A DNA stretch of 64,000 nucleotides from Dehalococcoidia bacterium (GCA_011170285.1 DUEE01000002.1:1-64000), one strand, 5' to 3'; counted from the stretch's first letter, positions 1-9,429 are shown. Notes: generated by a model from the sequence alone, not told the origin. Program-made: numbers and translations.

Positions 1-441
1 GATATCACGGTCACAGGCGTCTAGTACAACAAACAAGTAGGCATTGGCTCTGCCAGTCCACACGTAGGTAAGGTCAGCCTCCCAGTACATATTGCAGGCT
101 GACGGTCTGATGATGGCCGGTCTGCTCTATCTTTGGCCTTTCAGCTTCCTCGGTTGGGTCAATCCCAGGGCACGGAGATGCCGTAGCACCTTCTTGGCGT
201 TAACCTTCCACCCGGCAGCCCTTAGGGCCATGGTGACCTTCCTGTAGTCGTAAACAGAGGCATGCCCCTGGCGGACATCGTTTATTGCCCTGACCAATAC
301 TTCATCAAGGGCTCGAGGCTTCCTCCGCCGGATCGGTCGGCAGTAATAACTGGATTTCGCCATCCCTACCGCTTCTAAAGCTACTTTCAATGGCTTCCCT
401 TCCATTACCAATCCCTCTACCAGTTGACGCTTCATCACCAT
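1..441 (-). pseudogene. IS3-family transposase orfB, interrupted by an amber stop and cut by the window edge
   Basis: The first 104 codons (441 to 130) encode the HTH_21-type N-terminal part of an IS3 OrfB, including KSSYYCRP and an H-A-S-V-Y-D-Y-R-K segment. After a single TAG at 127-129 the same frame continues to position 1 and reads into the start of the rve DDE integrase domain, with the motif EADLTYVWT and then LFVVLDACDRDI. The first catalytic Asp is in that motif. One stop in an otherwise open frame suggests recent inactivation. The start overlaps the end of orfA by 7 bases, as expected for an element that fuses OrfA and OrfB by frameshifting. Confidence 0.8.
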
Positions 442-725
442 CCCGGGATTCCGGCCAACTTTTTCTGGGCTTCTATAATCAATGCCTGTTGTCCTGCGAG
501 CTCCTTCAGCCGGCGGTTCTCGTCTAGCAATGGATTATGACCTATCCTGGTCCGTTTATCGGTAAGGGCATTGCGCCCACCTTCCAGAAACCGGTCGAGC
601 CACCTGTAAACCTGCGTCGCACTCACCCCATGCCGGGTACATATCGATGCCGCCGATTCATCTCCACGCAGTATCTCCAATACAATTGATACCTTCTCTT
701 CATTGGACCACAGCTTCCGATTCAT
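435..725 (-). CDS. IS3-family transposase OrfA (HTH protein)
   Basis: A 96-residue protein that would bind the element ends. Residues about 8-50 form a helix-turn-helix of the IS3/IS911 OrfA type (WSNEEKVSIVLEILRG, then SATQVYRWLDRF). The rest is a short helical stretch (LLDENRRLKEL) like the leucine-zipper segment that multimerises OrfA with OrfAB. The size is normal for the family. It overlaps the start of orfB by 7 bases in a different frame. It is intact, but the partner frame is broken, so the element is unlikely to move unless supplied in trans. Confidence 0.8.
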   Translation of the reverse strand: MNRKLWSNEEKVSIVLEILRGDESAASICTRHGVSATQVYRWLDRFLEGGRNALTDKRTRIGHNPLLDENRRLKELAGQQALIIEAQKKLAGIPGW

Positions 726-796
726 GCCGACTCCTCCATTCCCTGTGGCCTAACTATAGCTTATTCCTCAGTCCAGTTCTAACGGGGTGCATTCCA

Positions 797-1251
797 AGAA
801 TTGCTTCTTCCAATAGTTCAGTAGTAGCTATTAATCCATTTAGACTTGTTGGAATCGTATTACTATTAGCTTAGTGTAGAGAGCTGGCAGGGAACCAGGA
901 AGAACCAACTTAGCTAGCTAGCTTGGCTACTTTGTAAAACCTGATTGGGAAAGAGCTGGTTCTCAACAACAATCCGATGGAAAGTACAGTTGGGTTATAA
1001 TAATATGCCGAACATTTCGGCAATGCTCAACCAATTACTCATCACCGATTGAACAAGTTAAGCAAGTGTTACTACAGTAACCCATAGGCTTACAGCCAAC
1101 TTGATGGCTATACTCAGCAGGAGTATCATAAAAGCCAGAGTTGACGGAAAGCGTCTTGCCTTAAAGAAAGGGAGATTCACTTTATCTGGCAGCTCCTTCT
1201 TACAAGGGTTAGATTGGTTGTTTATCCAAGATTTTCTAGAGAGACAGCTTC
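797..1251. other. Intergenic stretch between IS element and MFS gene
   Basis: About 455 bases with no convincing gene, RNA or repeat on either strand. It presumably holds the promoter of the downstream transporter, but no clear -35/-10 pair stands out. The purine run GAGAGACAG just before the TTG at 1252 is the only, weak, ribosome-binding candidate. Confidence 0.5.
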
Positions 1252-2571
1252 TTGATTAGGAGAGAAAAGTTCCCCAAGGTATTTTTTGGTTGGTGGACTG
1301 TTCTAGCTGGTAGTTTATTATCCGCGTGGGGAATTGGCTTTCAGGTTCACGGGTTCTCCGCATTGTTCAAACCTATAGCCTCAGAACTTGGGTTCAGTCG
1401 GGCAGTGACTTCTGTCGCTACCAGCATTGGAAGGCTTGGTCGGGGGATTGAAGCACCACTGGCAGGGTGGCTTGTTGACAGATTCGGACCTAGGTTTTTA
1501 ATTACTATCGGCATGTTCATCGCCGGTCTAGGCCTTATATTGATGAACTTCATAAATTCACTTTGGACTTTTTATTTGGTTTGGGGAATTATACTGGGAA
1601 CAGGTATTAATATTGGCCTAGAAATACCCGTAGATAAGGCAATTGCGAGCTGGTTTGTGAAGAAGAGGGGTTTAGCCCTAAGCGTTAGGTGGCTTTTTAC
1701 TGGGCTTGCTGGGTTGGTGTTGTTGTTTGTTGCCTGGCTCATCTCCACTCAGGGCTGGCGGATGACCTGCGTTATAGGTGGGCTAGGTATATGGTTTGTT
1801 GGCTTGCCACTTGCCTGGCTGCTTGTGAAGCCACGCCGACCAGAGTACTACGGGTTGCTTCCTGATGGCACCACAACTGAAGTAGAGCTAGATGAGGAAG
1901 TAAGCCGGACGATAGACAGGGGCGTAAACTATGCCGCTGAGCTTCAAGAGGTGGAATTTACCCTCAGGCAAGCGCTGAGGACACGAGCCTACTGGCTACT
2001 CATCGCAGCTGTGTCTGTTCGTATGGTGGGATTTTCAGCAATCCTGACCCATGGCATACCCTTTCTAACTGATATGGGGTTTGAACCAGTTAAGGCAGCA
2101 GCACTGCTTGGGATTATCATCTTAACTAGCACTCCATCGAGGCTAATAGGCGGAATTCTCATGGATCGTGTTCAGACGCGGTACATACGATTCCTGATGG
2201 CAGGAGCCTTCCTGCTACAGGCTGTTGGGATTGCCACCTTCCTGCTAAACCAAACTATAACTATGATATATGTTTTCCTTATCCTATTTTGGGTTGGTGT
2301 GGGGATAGCACTCCCCTTAGAAGCTGGGATAAGAGCTCGCTACTTCGGGCGGAAGGCTTTCGGTTCAATCGGAGGAACCTCAATGATTTTCACGACACCT
2401 GTTGGAGTATTAGCTCCTATCTATGCTGGGTGGGTATACGACAATACCGGCAGCTACATACCTGCCTTCACCCTATTTGCAATATTATTCGGTATTTCTG
2501 CGCTCGTTGTCTCGTTGGCTTCCCCTCCCAAACCACCAGTACAGGTCACTGATGTCCGTAAATTCCTGTAA
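1252..2571 (+). CDS. MFS transporter, OFA/monocarboxylate-porter-like
   Basis: A 439-residue polytopic inner-membrane protein with about 12 predicted transmembrane segments in two six-helix halves, separated by a charged loop at roughly residues 195-235. Residues about 66-75 (GWLVDRFGPR) match the MFS motif A between TM2 and TM3, and a weaker copy (GGILMDRVQTRY) lies in the second half. The early FFGWWTVLAGSL segment is typical of the oxalate/formate antiporter-like branch, so a small carboxylate is the likeliest substrate, but this cannot be fixed from sequence. The start is TTG. It stands alone, with no catabolic neighbours to suggest a substrate. Confidence 0.8.
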   Translation: MIRREKFPKVFFGWWTVLAGSLLSAWGIGFQVHGFSALFKPIASELGFSRAVTSVATSIGRLGRGIEAPLAGWLVDRFGPRFLITIGMFIAGLGLILMNFINSLWTFYLVWGIILGTGINIGLEIPVDKAIASWFVKKRGLALSVRWLFTGLAGLVLLFVAWLISTQGWRMTCVIGGLGIWFVGLPLAWLLVKPRRPEYYGLLPDGTTTEVELDEEVSRTIDRGVNYAAELQEVEFTLRQALRTRAYWLLIAAVSVRMVGFSAILTHGIPFLTDMGFEPVKAAALLGIIILTSTPSRLIGGILMDRVQTRYIRFLMAGAFLLQAVGIATFLLNQTITMIYVFLILFWVGVGIALPLEAGIRARYFGRKAFGSIGGTSMIFTTPVGVLAPIYAGWVYDNTGSYIPAFTLFAILFGISALVVSLASPPKPPVQVTDVRKFL

Positions 2572-3079
2572 TAACAACCGCCAACACTATCTCATCTTAT
2601 CGCCCAGTAATATCAGATAGCTTTGGATTAGTTATTTCGCTCCCTCAGAAATTTGACCAACTTCCAGGTAATGCTCTCGCAAAGCATATTTATATCATAG
2701 GTTGAGAGATAATCAGAGATGGCCGCATCAAATAGCATATTTCATTGAGAGAGGAACTGCTCTTGAATCTTAATAGATTTACATGTACCGAAGAATGAAA
2801 TAGTCCTACCTGGATTGATAGTAAGTCCCTTCTGAAATGGCATAAATTAGTATTCTTATACTTACATATAACAATGTATTAGTAATTTAGTAGTTACTGT
2901 GAGAATTTACATTGCTGACTATAATTAAGGATATGAGAGTAGAGGTAAGAATGAGTGAGTATATAATATTTGAGTATAAGAGCTATTCTATCATCAATGC
3001 TTATCATTATTTATTAGCCTAATAGAGTAGTGTGTGTGATAAGTAGTACAGTGTAGACAAACAAAGAGGGGAGAAGGGA
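2572..3079. other. AT-rich intergenic stretch
   Basis: About 508 bases of AT-rich sequence without a supportable gene, RNA or repeat. The only functional signal is a strong purine-rich ribosome-binding site (GAGGGGAGAAGGG) directly before the ATG at 3080. Confidence 0.5.
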
Positions 3080-3481
3080 ATGGAGTACAAAGAAGTACAA
3101 GAAAAGGCAATCGCGATCTACGAGTTCACTAAAACAGGACAGCGATATGCCCTAATGCCAACAGATTATGGTGGTTTTTATGCATATGCTATGGACTACG
3201 ATGATATATTCCCACAGGGTGCCACTAAAAGCCTAACAGATTTTGATGTTAGGTTACTTCACGAATACACCAAAGATGGTCGTGTCAAGTGGATAAAAAC
3301 CCCAGGCAATACTTATCATTGTTGGTATATCTGCCTATGTGACAAATGCTCCCCATATATAGCAGAAACTTATAGGCATCATGGGGAGGGTAAAATCTTT
3401 ACACACAGTCAAGATGATTGGGACTCACACCTAAAATTCGCACCAGCAGAAAGCCTTTTTACATTCCCGTCAGCTACCTAG
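3080..3481 (+). CDS. Hypothetical protein, 133 aa
   Basis: An intact reading frame with ATG and a very strong upstream Shine-Dalgarno, so it is probably expressed. The product is soluble, with no signal peptide or membrane segment. It is rich in aromatic residues (Y, W, F), and the stretch CWYICLCDKC at about 93-102 contains three cysteines that might bind metal or form disulfides. I do not recognise the family. It is followed 76 bases later by a UPF0158 fragment on the same strand in a region of broken genes, so it may be a passenger of the accessory region. Confidence 0.55.
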   Translation: MEYKEVQEKAIAIYEFTKTGQRYALMPTDYGGFYAYAMDYDDIFPQGATKSLTDFDVRLLHEYTKDGRVKWIKTPGNTYHCWYICLCDKCSPYIAETYRHHGEGKIFTHSQDDWDSHLKFAPAESLFTFPSAT

Positions 3482-3557
3482 TCGATTTACTCAGCCCGCC
3501 TGCCAACGGGCTGAGATGATATGCACAGTGATAATACTTTATAAGGGATATGATTAT

Positions 3558-3734
3558 ATGAATGATTTCACTGCGACTGTGGAGGATAAGCATCTTGCCG
3601 AAGTATTCAAAGTAGCTATCGATGGCAAGTATGCCTTTCGTCGGTTTAAGGACATACTGGCTCACTATCCAGAAGAAAGGGAAAGTTGGTTTCGCCTTAA
3701 GGACGATGGGATGGAACAGAAGGCATCAGAGTGA
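3558..3734 (+). pseudogene. UPF0158-family C-terminal fragment
   Basis: The 58 codons from ATG 3558 encode a stretch ending in DGKYAFRRFKDILAHYP-type sequence followed by W-F-R-L-K-D. This is the conserved C-terminal signature of UPF0158 proteins (G-AFRRFKD...YPE...W). Full-length members are usually well over 120 residues, so the N-terminal two thirds are missing, and the frame also stops slightly early. An upstream in-frame ATG at 3516 would add only 14 unrelated residues. It could be a truncated remnant or a small stand-alone form. The family's function is not known. Confidence 0.55.
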
Positions 3735-3873
3735 CACGATGACATAGGTATAAGTCTAGTTGAAGAATGAACCTGAATAAACGTCACAATACGTCAGATT
3801 GTTCAGCAACCGACTGGATTAGGAGTAAGGATCAAGGGGCTTTGCAGATAACAAATTCTATCGTATGGCAGAC

Positions 3874-4275
3874 TCAGTTCCAATTGGTAACCTTTATTGC
3901 ACATCCATCATTATATTCAGTAGATATATGTTCGCGCCCAACTTCCAAAAATCCGTGCCGGAGTCGGTTGCCGGTTGCTAGTGGATTATGTGGGTGTTTT
4001 ATAGCAATCACATATCCATCCGTAGGCATGATTAGACCGTTCTGGATATAATTGTGATACTTGTTATCGTATTTCTCTCTGATTGCATCACGATAACGAA
4101 GGACGATTTCATCGTCTGGGACTAGTGTTGCCACATCTGGTTTCATATCAGGAACACGATCAGGATTGGTATCTGCACCACTAGTGGGTGCGATAGCTTC
4201 CATCCATGTTCGACCATTTTCATCTTTAATGAATATGTCAGGCCCTACGTCCGCACTTGAAAGATGAATAGGTTG
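3874..4275 (-). pseudogene. Fragment of a conserved PD-(D/E)XK-like hypothetical protein
   Basis: From ATG 4203 the frame encodes 109 residues. The same frame is open back to 4275 without a start codon and adds a good family-like segment (VGPDIFIKDENGRTW). Together it reads P-D-I-F-I, then T-W-M-E-A, followed by PDRVPD and a DDEIVLRYRDAI block. The spacing of P-D...(W)-x-E-A resembles a PD-(D/E)XK nuclease core, and I recall similar uncharacterised proteins with this arrangement. The N-terminal part is lost at a TGA (4276-4278). The remaining sequence to 4573 has no supportable gene. The nuclease assignment is an inference. Confidence 0.45.
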
Positions 4276-4573
4276 TCATTTATCGTTTCGTCCTCGGAAA
4301 GCACAACAAATATTGTGCAAAAAAAATCTCCTCCGTCACAATATATTATGGCACCATCATTTCTGCATAATAAGCCAGGTAGTTCTGTACTTTTCATCTA
4401 AATGTATGAGGCGAAACCAGAAGTTACTGCAAAGCTGGAATAAACTGTTTCTTCTCGAAGAAAGTTCGGAATGCTTCCAACGCGGGCTACCAAGGAGACT
4501 AAGAGGTACAGCCCGTTGGCTGAATCTCTTAATTAGTTTAGTACCCCGTAGCAATTGGTGGGAGAAATAAAGC

Positions 4574-4975
4574 CTACCTGATTATAAAGGGTATAATAAT
4601 GGCGACCAGACCTGTGAAGAGGACGGTAAGCATAAAAAGATTATATCTGGTCTTATAATCGCTTAATAGGGATGGGTCATAGTAACCCTCTACCCCTTGG
4701 TCTTTATACATCTTCAGAAGCCCACCTAGCAGCTTACCCCTCATCTGTCTGCCTCTAATCAACCCGATTTCGGCGACAAAATTGACTACTATCAAGAGAG
4801 CGACGAGGGTAAACATCACGATGGTAGTGGTACCATTTCTTGATGAAGATGCGAGGCCAGAGTTGATACCCAATGTTATCAGGTTGAGAATAATCGCGGT
4901 GAGGACAAAAATTGTGTCGGTACGCGTGTTGGTACCAAGTTCGTTAACAATATGTTCATGAACCCGCTCAATCAT
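4574..4975 (-). CDS. Small integral membrane protein, 133 aa
   Basis: Three hydrophobic segments are visible at about residues 23-40 (FVLTAIILNLITLG), 50-70 (TIVMFTLVALLIVVNFV) and 113-131. They are separated by a basic loop (RGRQMRGKLLGGLLK) and a Y-rich loop. There is no enzymatic motif. The gene lies 46 bases downstream of a NEW3-domain membrane protein on the same strand, so the two are probably co-transcribed and may work together at the envelope. The ribosome-binding site is good (AAGAAAGGAGG before the ATG). The family is not recognised. Confidence 0.7.
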   Translation of the reverse strand: MIERVHEHIVNELGTNTRTDTIFVLTAIILNLITLGINSGLASSSRNGTTTIVMFTLVALLIVVNFVAEIGLIRGRQMRGKLLGGLLKMYKDQGVEGYYDPSLLSDYKTRYNLFMLTVLFTGLVAIIIPFIIR

Positions 4976-5021
4976 ATTTCCTCCTTTCTTATAAACAGAC
5001 GACCCTATTTATTAGGATAGC

Positions 5022-5531
5022 TTACTGTCGCCCGAAGCGAAAATAAACAATAATGAAGCCAGCAATGACCACAGCAGCTACTGCAACCCCAACCCATAAC
5101 CAGATTGAAGTAGCGGTCTCCACTCTTAAAAAAGTGCTGATGACTTTTCGCGTTTCGCTGGCCTCAGCAATAAGATTTATCCTATATTCGCCTCTCGTAG
5201 TGTTACTTGGTGGTTTTATGTTGACATCGACGGTTTGAAAACTGCTGGCACCAAGGTAATCTACACTTATTGGCTTAAACTTGACAACCCATTCTTCTGG
5301 TTCATCCGAGGAAAGCCTGATATTGTTAATTGGTTTATTACCGGCGTTATGAATCTCAAGATATAAGATGGTTTCCTCACCGGGCGTCACCTTTTTATAA
5401 TAATCACCGGGAATCAGTCTCAAGCTCAGGTCTACTTTCTCTTCCTGAGCTAAAACAGTGCCGGGCGATAGGATAAGCATCAAGCCCATCACACATAAGA
5501 GTAGCCAGTATATTATCAAACCAAATCTCAT
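5022..5531 (-). CDS. Exported NEW3-domain protein with C-terminal membrane anchor
   Basis: The 169-residue product has a signal peptide (residues 1-28, hydrophobic core IIYWLLLCVMGLMLIL, then VLAQEE). An immunoglobulin-like NEW3 (alpha-galactosidase-associated) domain follows at about 38-135, with the typical GEETILYLEIHNAGNKPI and W-V-V-K-F-K-P blocks. A C-terminal transmembrane helix (VGVAVAAVVIAGFIIVYF) is followed by a short basic tail. This topology puts the beta-sandwich outside the membrane, anchored at its C-terminus. NEW3 domains usually mediate surface binding, but the ligand is unknown. It is likely the first gene of a two-gene operon with the small membrane protein downstream. Confidence 0.75.
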   Translation of the reverse strand: MRFGLIIYWLLLCVMGLMLILSPGTVLAQEEKVDLSLRLIPGDYYKKVTPGEETILYLEIHNAGNKPINNIRLSSDEPEEWVVKFKPISVDYLGASSFQTVDVNIKPPSNTTRGEYRINLIAEASETRKVISTFLRVETATSIWLWVGVAVAAVVIAGFIIVYFRFGRQ

Positions 5532-5724
5532 TTATTCTGTCCTTGTGGAAAGTCTTTCTTGGCAAGATTTGTAAGCAAAGATAGCACTTAGTACCGGAGA
5601 ACGCAAGTTTAAATCATCTAGGTTACTAGTCAATTTCACCGCTGGGGTTCTCGGGAAATAGAATAAAGGCGTCAGAGGGTTAAAATTGGGGCAAATCCTA
5701 CTCCCACTACCAAGGAATGGAGAG

Positions 5725-5753
5725 AGACACAGATTTAGGTCTGTGTCTTTTTT
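5725..5753 (+). terminator. Rho-independent terminator without an obvious gene
   Basis: A perfect 9-base-pair stem (AGACACAGA / TCTGTGTCT) with a six-base loop is followed by six T residues, the classical intrinsic terminator on the plus strand. On the minus strand there is no T run. No plus-strand gene precedes it within 2 kb, because the nearest upstream genes are on the minus strand. It may end an unannotated small RNA from about 5560-5750 or block read-through toward 6147. Confidence 0.75.
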
Positions 5754-6022
5754 ACTTTAGGTAGGTCCCGTTTCGCAAAGTAGACCTCCTAGGATAACAA
5801 TTCATCATATTGTTAGACTTGTATCAGCAATTGAAGTTCATCGTTCCCACAATCCATCCAGCTATTTACCCGAATAAGTCCAACTTCTCAGCGTGGCGCT
5901 TCTTGGATAGCCCAGAGTGATATGCAATCACAACAATCAGGCTGTAGCCAAATCATCCCATAGAAAAGGGGGAAGAAAGTAAGGAAATAGGGCAAGTTTA
6001 GTACTACAATCACTTTCCTCCG

Positions 6023-6050
6023 TTCACATTCACCAAAATAGAGGTATAAT
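6023..6050 (+). promoter_or_regulatory. Sigma70-type promoter for the DUF2178-like/XRE pair
   Basis: TTCACA (6023-6028) and TATAAT (6045-6050) are separated by 16 bases, close to consensus. A second possible pair is TTGACT (6055-6060) and TACACT (6078-6083), spaced 17. Both lie 65-125 bases upstream of the gene at 6147, which also has a perfect AAAGGAGG ribosome-binding site. Confidence 0.6.
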
Positions 6051-6146
6051 GTAATTGACTATTTGTTATATATATATTACACTATGTTATTTGTAGAGTA
6101 CTCAGACACGTTGGGAAAGCAATAAAAAGAAAAGGAGGATAAAATC

Positions 6147-6578
6147 ATGGCACCACTGCAGAAAAGAGCGTTAGGCGGTTTGGTGTTTGGAGTTGTATGG
6201 GCGGTTGCCATAATTGTGGTGTTCATTGTTAAAGGAGGAGTCAGTACCTTTGGTGATGACCAGGGGTTTAGGTTAATTATAGACGGACTGTGGATTGGAG
6301 GACTCATATTCTACGGGATATTGATGCTTACTCTTCGCAAACAAAGTCAGGTCGATGAACGGGACAGATTGATACTAGGCCGGGCACCGGTGGTGCAGTT
6401 GTGGGCGGTCGTATTTTCACTGGTTATCTGGACTATTGTACTTACTGAAATCTACTGGGACCAGGGGATTCCACCGATATTCATGTACCTTGTCTTCATG
6501 TCCACTCTCATTGTCAGTGCGGTGGCGCAGTCTATCGGCATCCTGATTGGTTACTGGAGAATGGGCCGTAATGACTAA
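6147..6578 (+). CDS. Four-helix membrane protein, DUF2178-like
   Basis: A 143-residue protein with four hydrophobic segments (about 11-29, 48-65, 83-102 and 110-135). A conserved-looking DERDRLI motif sits in the cytoplasmic loop after TM2; this sequence is characteristic of the DUF2178-type proteins often paired with small XRE regulators. The downstream XRE gene overlaps its last 8 bases. In such pairs the membrane protein is thought to be regulated by, or to sequester, the HTH partner; this is an inference. The start is firm (AAAGGAGG, 9 bases before the ATG). Confidence 0.7.
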   Translation: MAPLQKRALGGLVFGVVWAVAIIVVFIVKGGVSTFGDDQGFRLIIDGLWIGGLIFYGILMLTLRKQSQVDERDRLILGRAPVVQLWAVVFSLVIWTIVLTEIYWDQGIPPIFMYLVFMSTLIVSAVAQSIGILIGYWRMGRND

Positions 6579-6783
6579 AATAAAAAACCGAATTAGAAGG
6601 CTTCGCTTTGACCATGACGAAATGACGCAGGAAGAATTAGCCAACCGTGCCGGCTGTACCCGGCAGACCATTATCGCTCTTGAGCAAGGGAAATATGTGC
6701 CGTCTATCGAGCTAGCCTTTGGAATTGCCAAAGCCTTTGGAGTAACTTTGGAGGAGGTATTTCAGTACGAAGAGAGCACATAG
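6571..6783 (+). CDS. XRE-family HTH transcriptional regulator, short
   Basis: From ATG 6571 the protein is 70 residues and almost entirely a helix-turn-helix: [19 protein letters not shown], then the recognition helix [17 protein letters not shown] and a [18 protein letters not shown] end. This is the YozG/HTH_3 class of minimal DNA-binding proteins. A longer reading from 6547 would add 8 residues that merely overlap the upstream gene. Translation is coupled to the membrane protein through an 8-base overlap. It probably autoregulates the operon. Confidence 0.85.
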   Translation: MTKIKNRIRRLRFDHDEMTQEELANRAGCTRQTIIALEQGKYVPSIELAFGIAKAFGVTLEEVFQYEEST

Positions 6784-7031
6784 TATACATTAATAATGAT
6801 TACGAGTCCACTACCCGAAGGTCGCCTGTTAATGTTCTATGATTTTGTCACTTTGTTCACTATGCAGTCCTGCTATATAATCTTTGATTGATAACAGAGG
6901 ATGCTCGGATGAAGGTTACATCAGCAACGATTGACATAGAGCATTACGCCTAGGACTGAATCTGGGGCTGATTGTACTAACCATTGAGTGAGATTGGGTT
7001 TCCCAAGCATGATAGCAAGGAGGAGAAGACG

Positions 7032-7361
7032 ATGACAATCCTAATGCAACCAGGGATGGATGTGGTCTATCATTTTAAAGTAACGCTCAAAGTCACTAAA
7101 CCATAGATCTGGAGACTTCTTCAGGTACCTGGCAATATTAGCCTGCATGACCTGCATATGATTGTTTAGATAGCTATGGGTTGGACTAACTCATATGTGT
7201 ATCGTTTCGTCATTGAAGGTGCACAGTTCGGTGAAACTCACCCCGAAGATGAGTACCATGTTCTAGCGAGGAGGAACTCCAGGAACACCAAACTGAGTGG
7301 GGTGGTGCCTCTGGGAAAAGCGTTTATCTACGAGTACGACTTTCAGGCAAAATGTGTGTGA
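7032..7361 (+). pseudogene. pRiA4b ORF-3-like protein, broken by two amber stops
   Basis: From ATG 7032 (preceded by AGGAGGAGAAG) one continuous frame reads VYHFKVTLK...KP, TAG at 7104-7106, IWRLLQVPGNISLHDLHMIV, TAG at 7167-7169, then IAMGWTNSYVYRF and FIYEYDF. This order (F-x-V-x-L...KP-x-IWRR...V-P...LH-x-L...I-x-x-x-MGW...YEYDFGD) is the signature of the plasmid pRiA4b ORF-3 family. The second stop sits where a Gln is usual, consistent with CAG to TAG. The protein also ends just after YDF, losing the C-terminal half. Function of the family is unknown; it often travels with mobile elements. Confidence 0.75.
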
Positions 7362-7488
7362 TAAGGGATAGAAACCTCTCCGAGAAGGGAAAGTCCAGCT
7401 TTGTCTAGTCCTAAGGCATACCATACCCATTCACTGCTACTCGTTGTTTACGAATGATGATTCGCTATTGGGAGTACATAGCATTACC

Positions 7489-9429
7489 CTATAGGTTCTC
7501 AATCGGTACTGGCTCAACCGGGTCGGCTAGGTCAAAGCCAAATATCTTTGAATAGAAATACAGCTCCGAATCAAGAGCACGCTTGATATTTTGAGCACGA
7601 CGGAATCCGTGTTGCTCTCCCTCAAATGGGATATAGGCAACAGGCATCCCCTTCTTGCGAAGTGCCTCAAACATAATCTCAGCCTGGTTAGGCGGGACAA
7701 TTTTGTCATCCAGTCCTTGAAAGAAAATTACCGGACATGAGAGACGCTCAATGGAGTTAATAGGCGACCGTTCTCGGTATAGGTCGCGGTGTTCACTATA
7801 TGAGCCTATTAGCCAATCAAGGTAATGCGACTCAAATTTGTGCGTATCCTTAACGAAAATCTCTAGATCACTGAGGCCAAAGTAACTTGCTCCCGCCTTA
7901 AAGATATTGCGAAAGGTAAGGGCACAGAGTGTTGTATATCCGCCGGCACTGCCTCCTCTGATAGCAAGCTGGCTATGGTTAACCTCATCGCCTGCGACAA
8001 GGTAACGTACACTACTTATGCAGTCGTCGAGATCCACGATACCCCAATTACCCTGTAGCCGCTGACGATATGCACGGCCATAGCCAGTACTGCCACCATA
8101 ATTAACATCAACGACAGCGATTCCACGACTGGTCCAATACTGAATCATCAGGTTGAGTATGCTGGATGCCGCACCTGTTGGTCCACCATGGCTCATAACA
8201 AGGAGAGGTGGTCGTTCACTAGGTGGAGCCACATAGTCACGGTTCTTCGGCGCATAAAAGAAGGCATGTGCCGTCAACCCTTGTTCGGTTGGAAAGTCAA
8301 TCGTCTGCGGCATCGACAGATAGTCAGTATCAACGGTAGTCTCGCTTGAACGACTAAGAACTTTCAGCTTTCGTGTGGAAAGATCAAAACGAATAACTGA
8401 ATTGAATTCGGTTGGTGAGCCACCCAAAAACACGGCCTGACCAGGCGATGCTTGTAGAGAATCGATTGAAGTATAAGGTGTCTTTATCACCTCGAGCTCA
8501 CCGGTCTGCGTGTTGAGGCTCGCCAAGTGCCAGATTCCCTGCTGGGCGTAGCAGCATATAATATGATTTGCCGATTCGAATGCATAAGTGGACATCCCAA
8601 ATATCCACTGTGGTACCCCAAAGTCAGCTTCCATCTTGCATAGTGGCTCGATACGCCCATCGCACCAGCGATAGAGGTTCCACCAACCATTACGGTCCGA
8701 AACAAAGTATAGGGTGCCGTCAGACGAATACTCTGGCTGGAAGATAGACTCATTAACCACGCCAGCCACCTGCTCGGTGTGACCAATAGAGCCATCTTCC
8801 ATCATCTCACCGACCCACAGCTCGGTTTGGGTCCAAGGCATATTCGGGTGGTTCCAGGTAAGCCAAGTCAAGCGAGAGCCATCGGGACTGAGCTTGGGAG
8901 ATGAGTAAAAGTCGTTTCCCGAAACCAGAACTTGACAACCATCACTACCATTGAGATTGATACTCACCAAGGTGTTAACCACTTCGCCTCTGGCATTAGT
9001 ATGGTCTTCCCGTACACAGATAATGCGTCCCCGGCGCCGATCAATGACACCGTCGGCATAGCGAAGATTCGCCTCAGGGGTGATTGGCCGCGGTTGAGAC
9101 ACATGAGTCTGGTGGTAGATACGTTGGTCACTGAAATTGGAGAAGTAAATCGTACCACCAGCGACTACAAATGAGCCGCCGCCATATTCGTGTACCAGCG
9201 TCCGAGCATTGAAGGGGGATGGCGTAACATCAACCGCTTGCCTATCTGGTGACCAATGCCTAATGACATAACGGCCTCCCTCCACTGGGCGCGTCTCGAT
9301 CCAGTAGATATCCTCACCATCAATGGCTATCTGCCCCAGTCCAACTGTTTCAGCAACAATCATCTCCGATGTAATCGGTGATTTCCAAGAGCCATAAGGT
9401 GTCATTCTTGGTGATGTCATACTGGTCAT
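7489..9429 (-). CDS. S9-family prolyl oligopeptidase / acylaminoacyl-peptidase
   Basis: A 646-residue serine peptidase that probably cleaves short peptides or acyl-amino acids in the cytoplasm; no signal peptide is seen. The N-terminal ~370 residues contain repeated beta-propeller blades (for example SPDGSRLTWLTW, YSSDGTLYFVSDR). The C-terminal ~260 residues form an alpha/beta hydrolase: the HGGPTG oxyanion motif, nucleophile Ser494 in GGSAGG, Asp near 574-575 (QGLDDKIVPP) and His607 (EQHGF). Length and order match the DAP4/AAP subfamily. It is monocistronic, with a plausible start at 9429 after GGAGATGA. Neighbouring genes give no hint about the natural substrate. Confidence 0.9.
   Translation of the reverse strand: MTSMTSPRMTPYGSWKSPITSEMIVAETVGLGQIAIDGEDIYWIETRPVEGGRYVIRHWSPDRQAVDVTPSPFNARTLVHEYGGGSFVVAGGTIYFSNFSDQRIYHQTHVSQPRPITPEANLRYADGVIDRRRGRIICVREDHTNARGEVVNTLVSINLNGSDGCQVLVSGNDFYSSPKLSPDGSRLTWLTWNHPNMPWTQTELWVGEMMEDGSIGHTEQVAGVVNESIFQPEYSSDGTLYFVSDRNGWWNLYRWCDGRIEPLCKMEADFGVPQWIFGMSTYAFESANHIICCYAQQGIWHLASLNTQTGELEVIKTPYTSIDSLQASPGQAVFLGGSPTEFNSVIRFDLSTRKLKVLSRSSETTVDTDYLSMPQTIDFPTEQGLTAHAFFYAPKNRDYVAPPSERPPLLVMSHGGPTGAASSILNLMIQYWTSRGIAVVDVNYGGSTGYGRAYRQRLQGNWGIVDLDDCISSVRYLVAGDEVNHSQLAIRGGSAGGYTTLCALTFRNIFKAGASYFGLSDLEIFVKDTHKFESHYLDWLIGSYSEHRDLYRERSPINSIERLSCPVIFFQGLDDKIVPPNQAEIMFEALRKKGMPVAYIPFEGEQHGFRRAQNIKRALDSELYFYSKIFGFDLADPVEPVPIENL

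Larger units (their letters stand above)
1..796 (-). mobile_element. IS3-family insertion sequence, partial at window edge
   Basis: Two overlapping frames on the minus strand (orfA 435-725, orfB from 441 to the window edge) have the IS3-family layout of a small HTH protein followed by an rve integrase. The outer end on the orfA side is probably near 796. Read on the minus strand, the sequence from 796 begins TGGAATGCACCCCGTTAGAA, which has the TG start and the CACCCC...TTAGA core seen in IS3-group terminal inverted repeats. The other end lies outside the window, so the second repeat and target duplication cannot be checked. The element is probably dead because orfB holds an in-frame stop. Confidence 0.8.

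Noticed and set aside
3767-4051. Plus-strand open frame of 94 codons
   Set aside because: It overlaps the better supported minus-strand nuclease-like fragment and has no recognisable protein features.
5670-5713. tRNA- or tmRNA-like 3' end (GGGGCAAATCC...CCCACTACCA)
   Set aside because: No matching 5' acceptor strand lies 60-90 bases upstream (or ~350 for tmRNA), and the T-arm pairs poorly.
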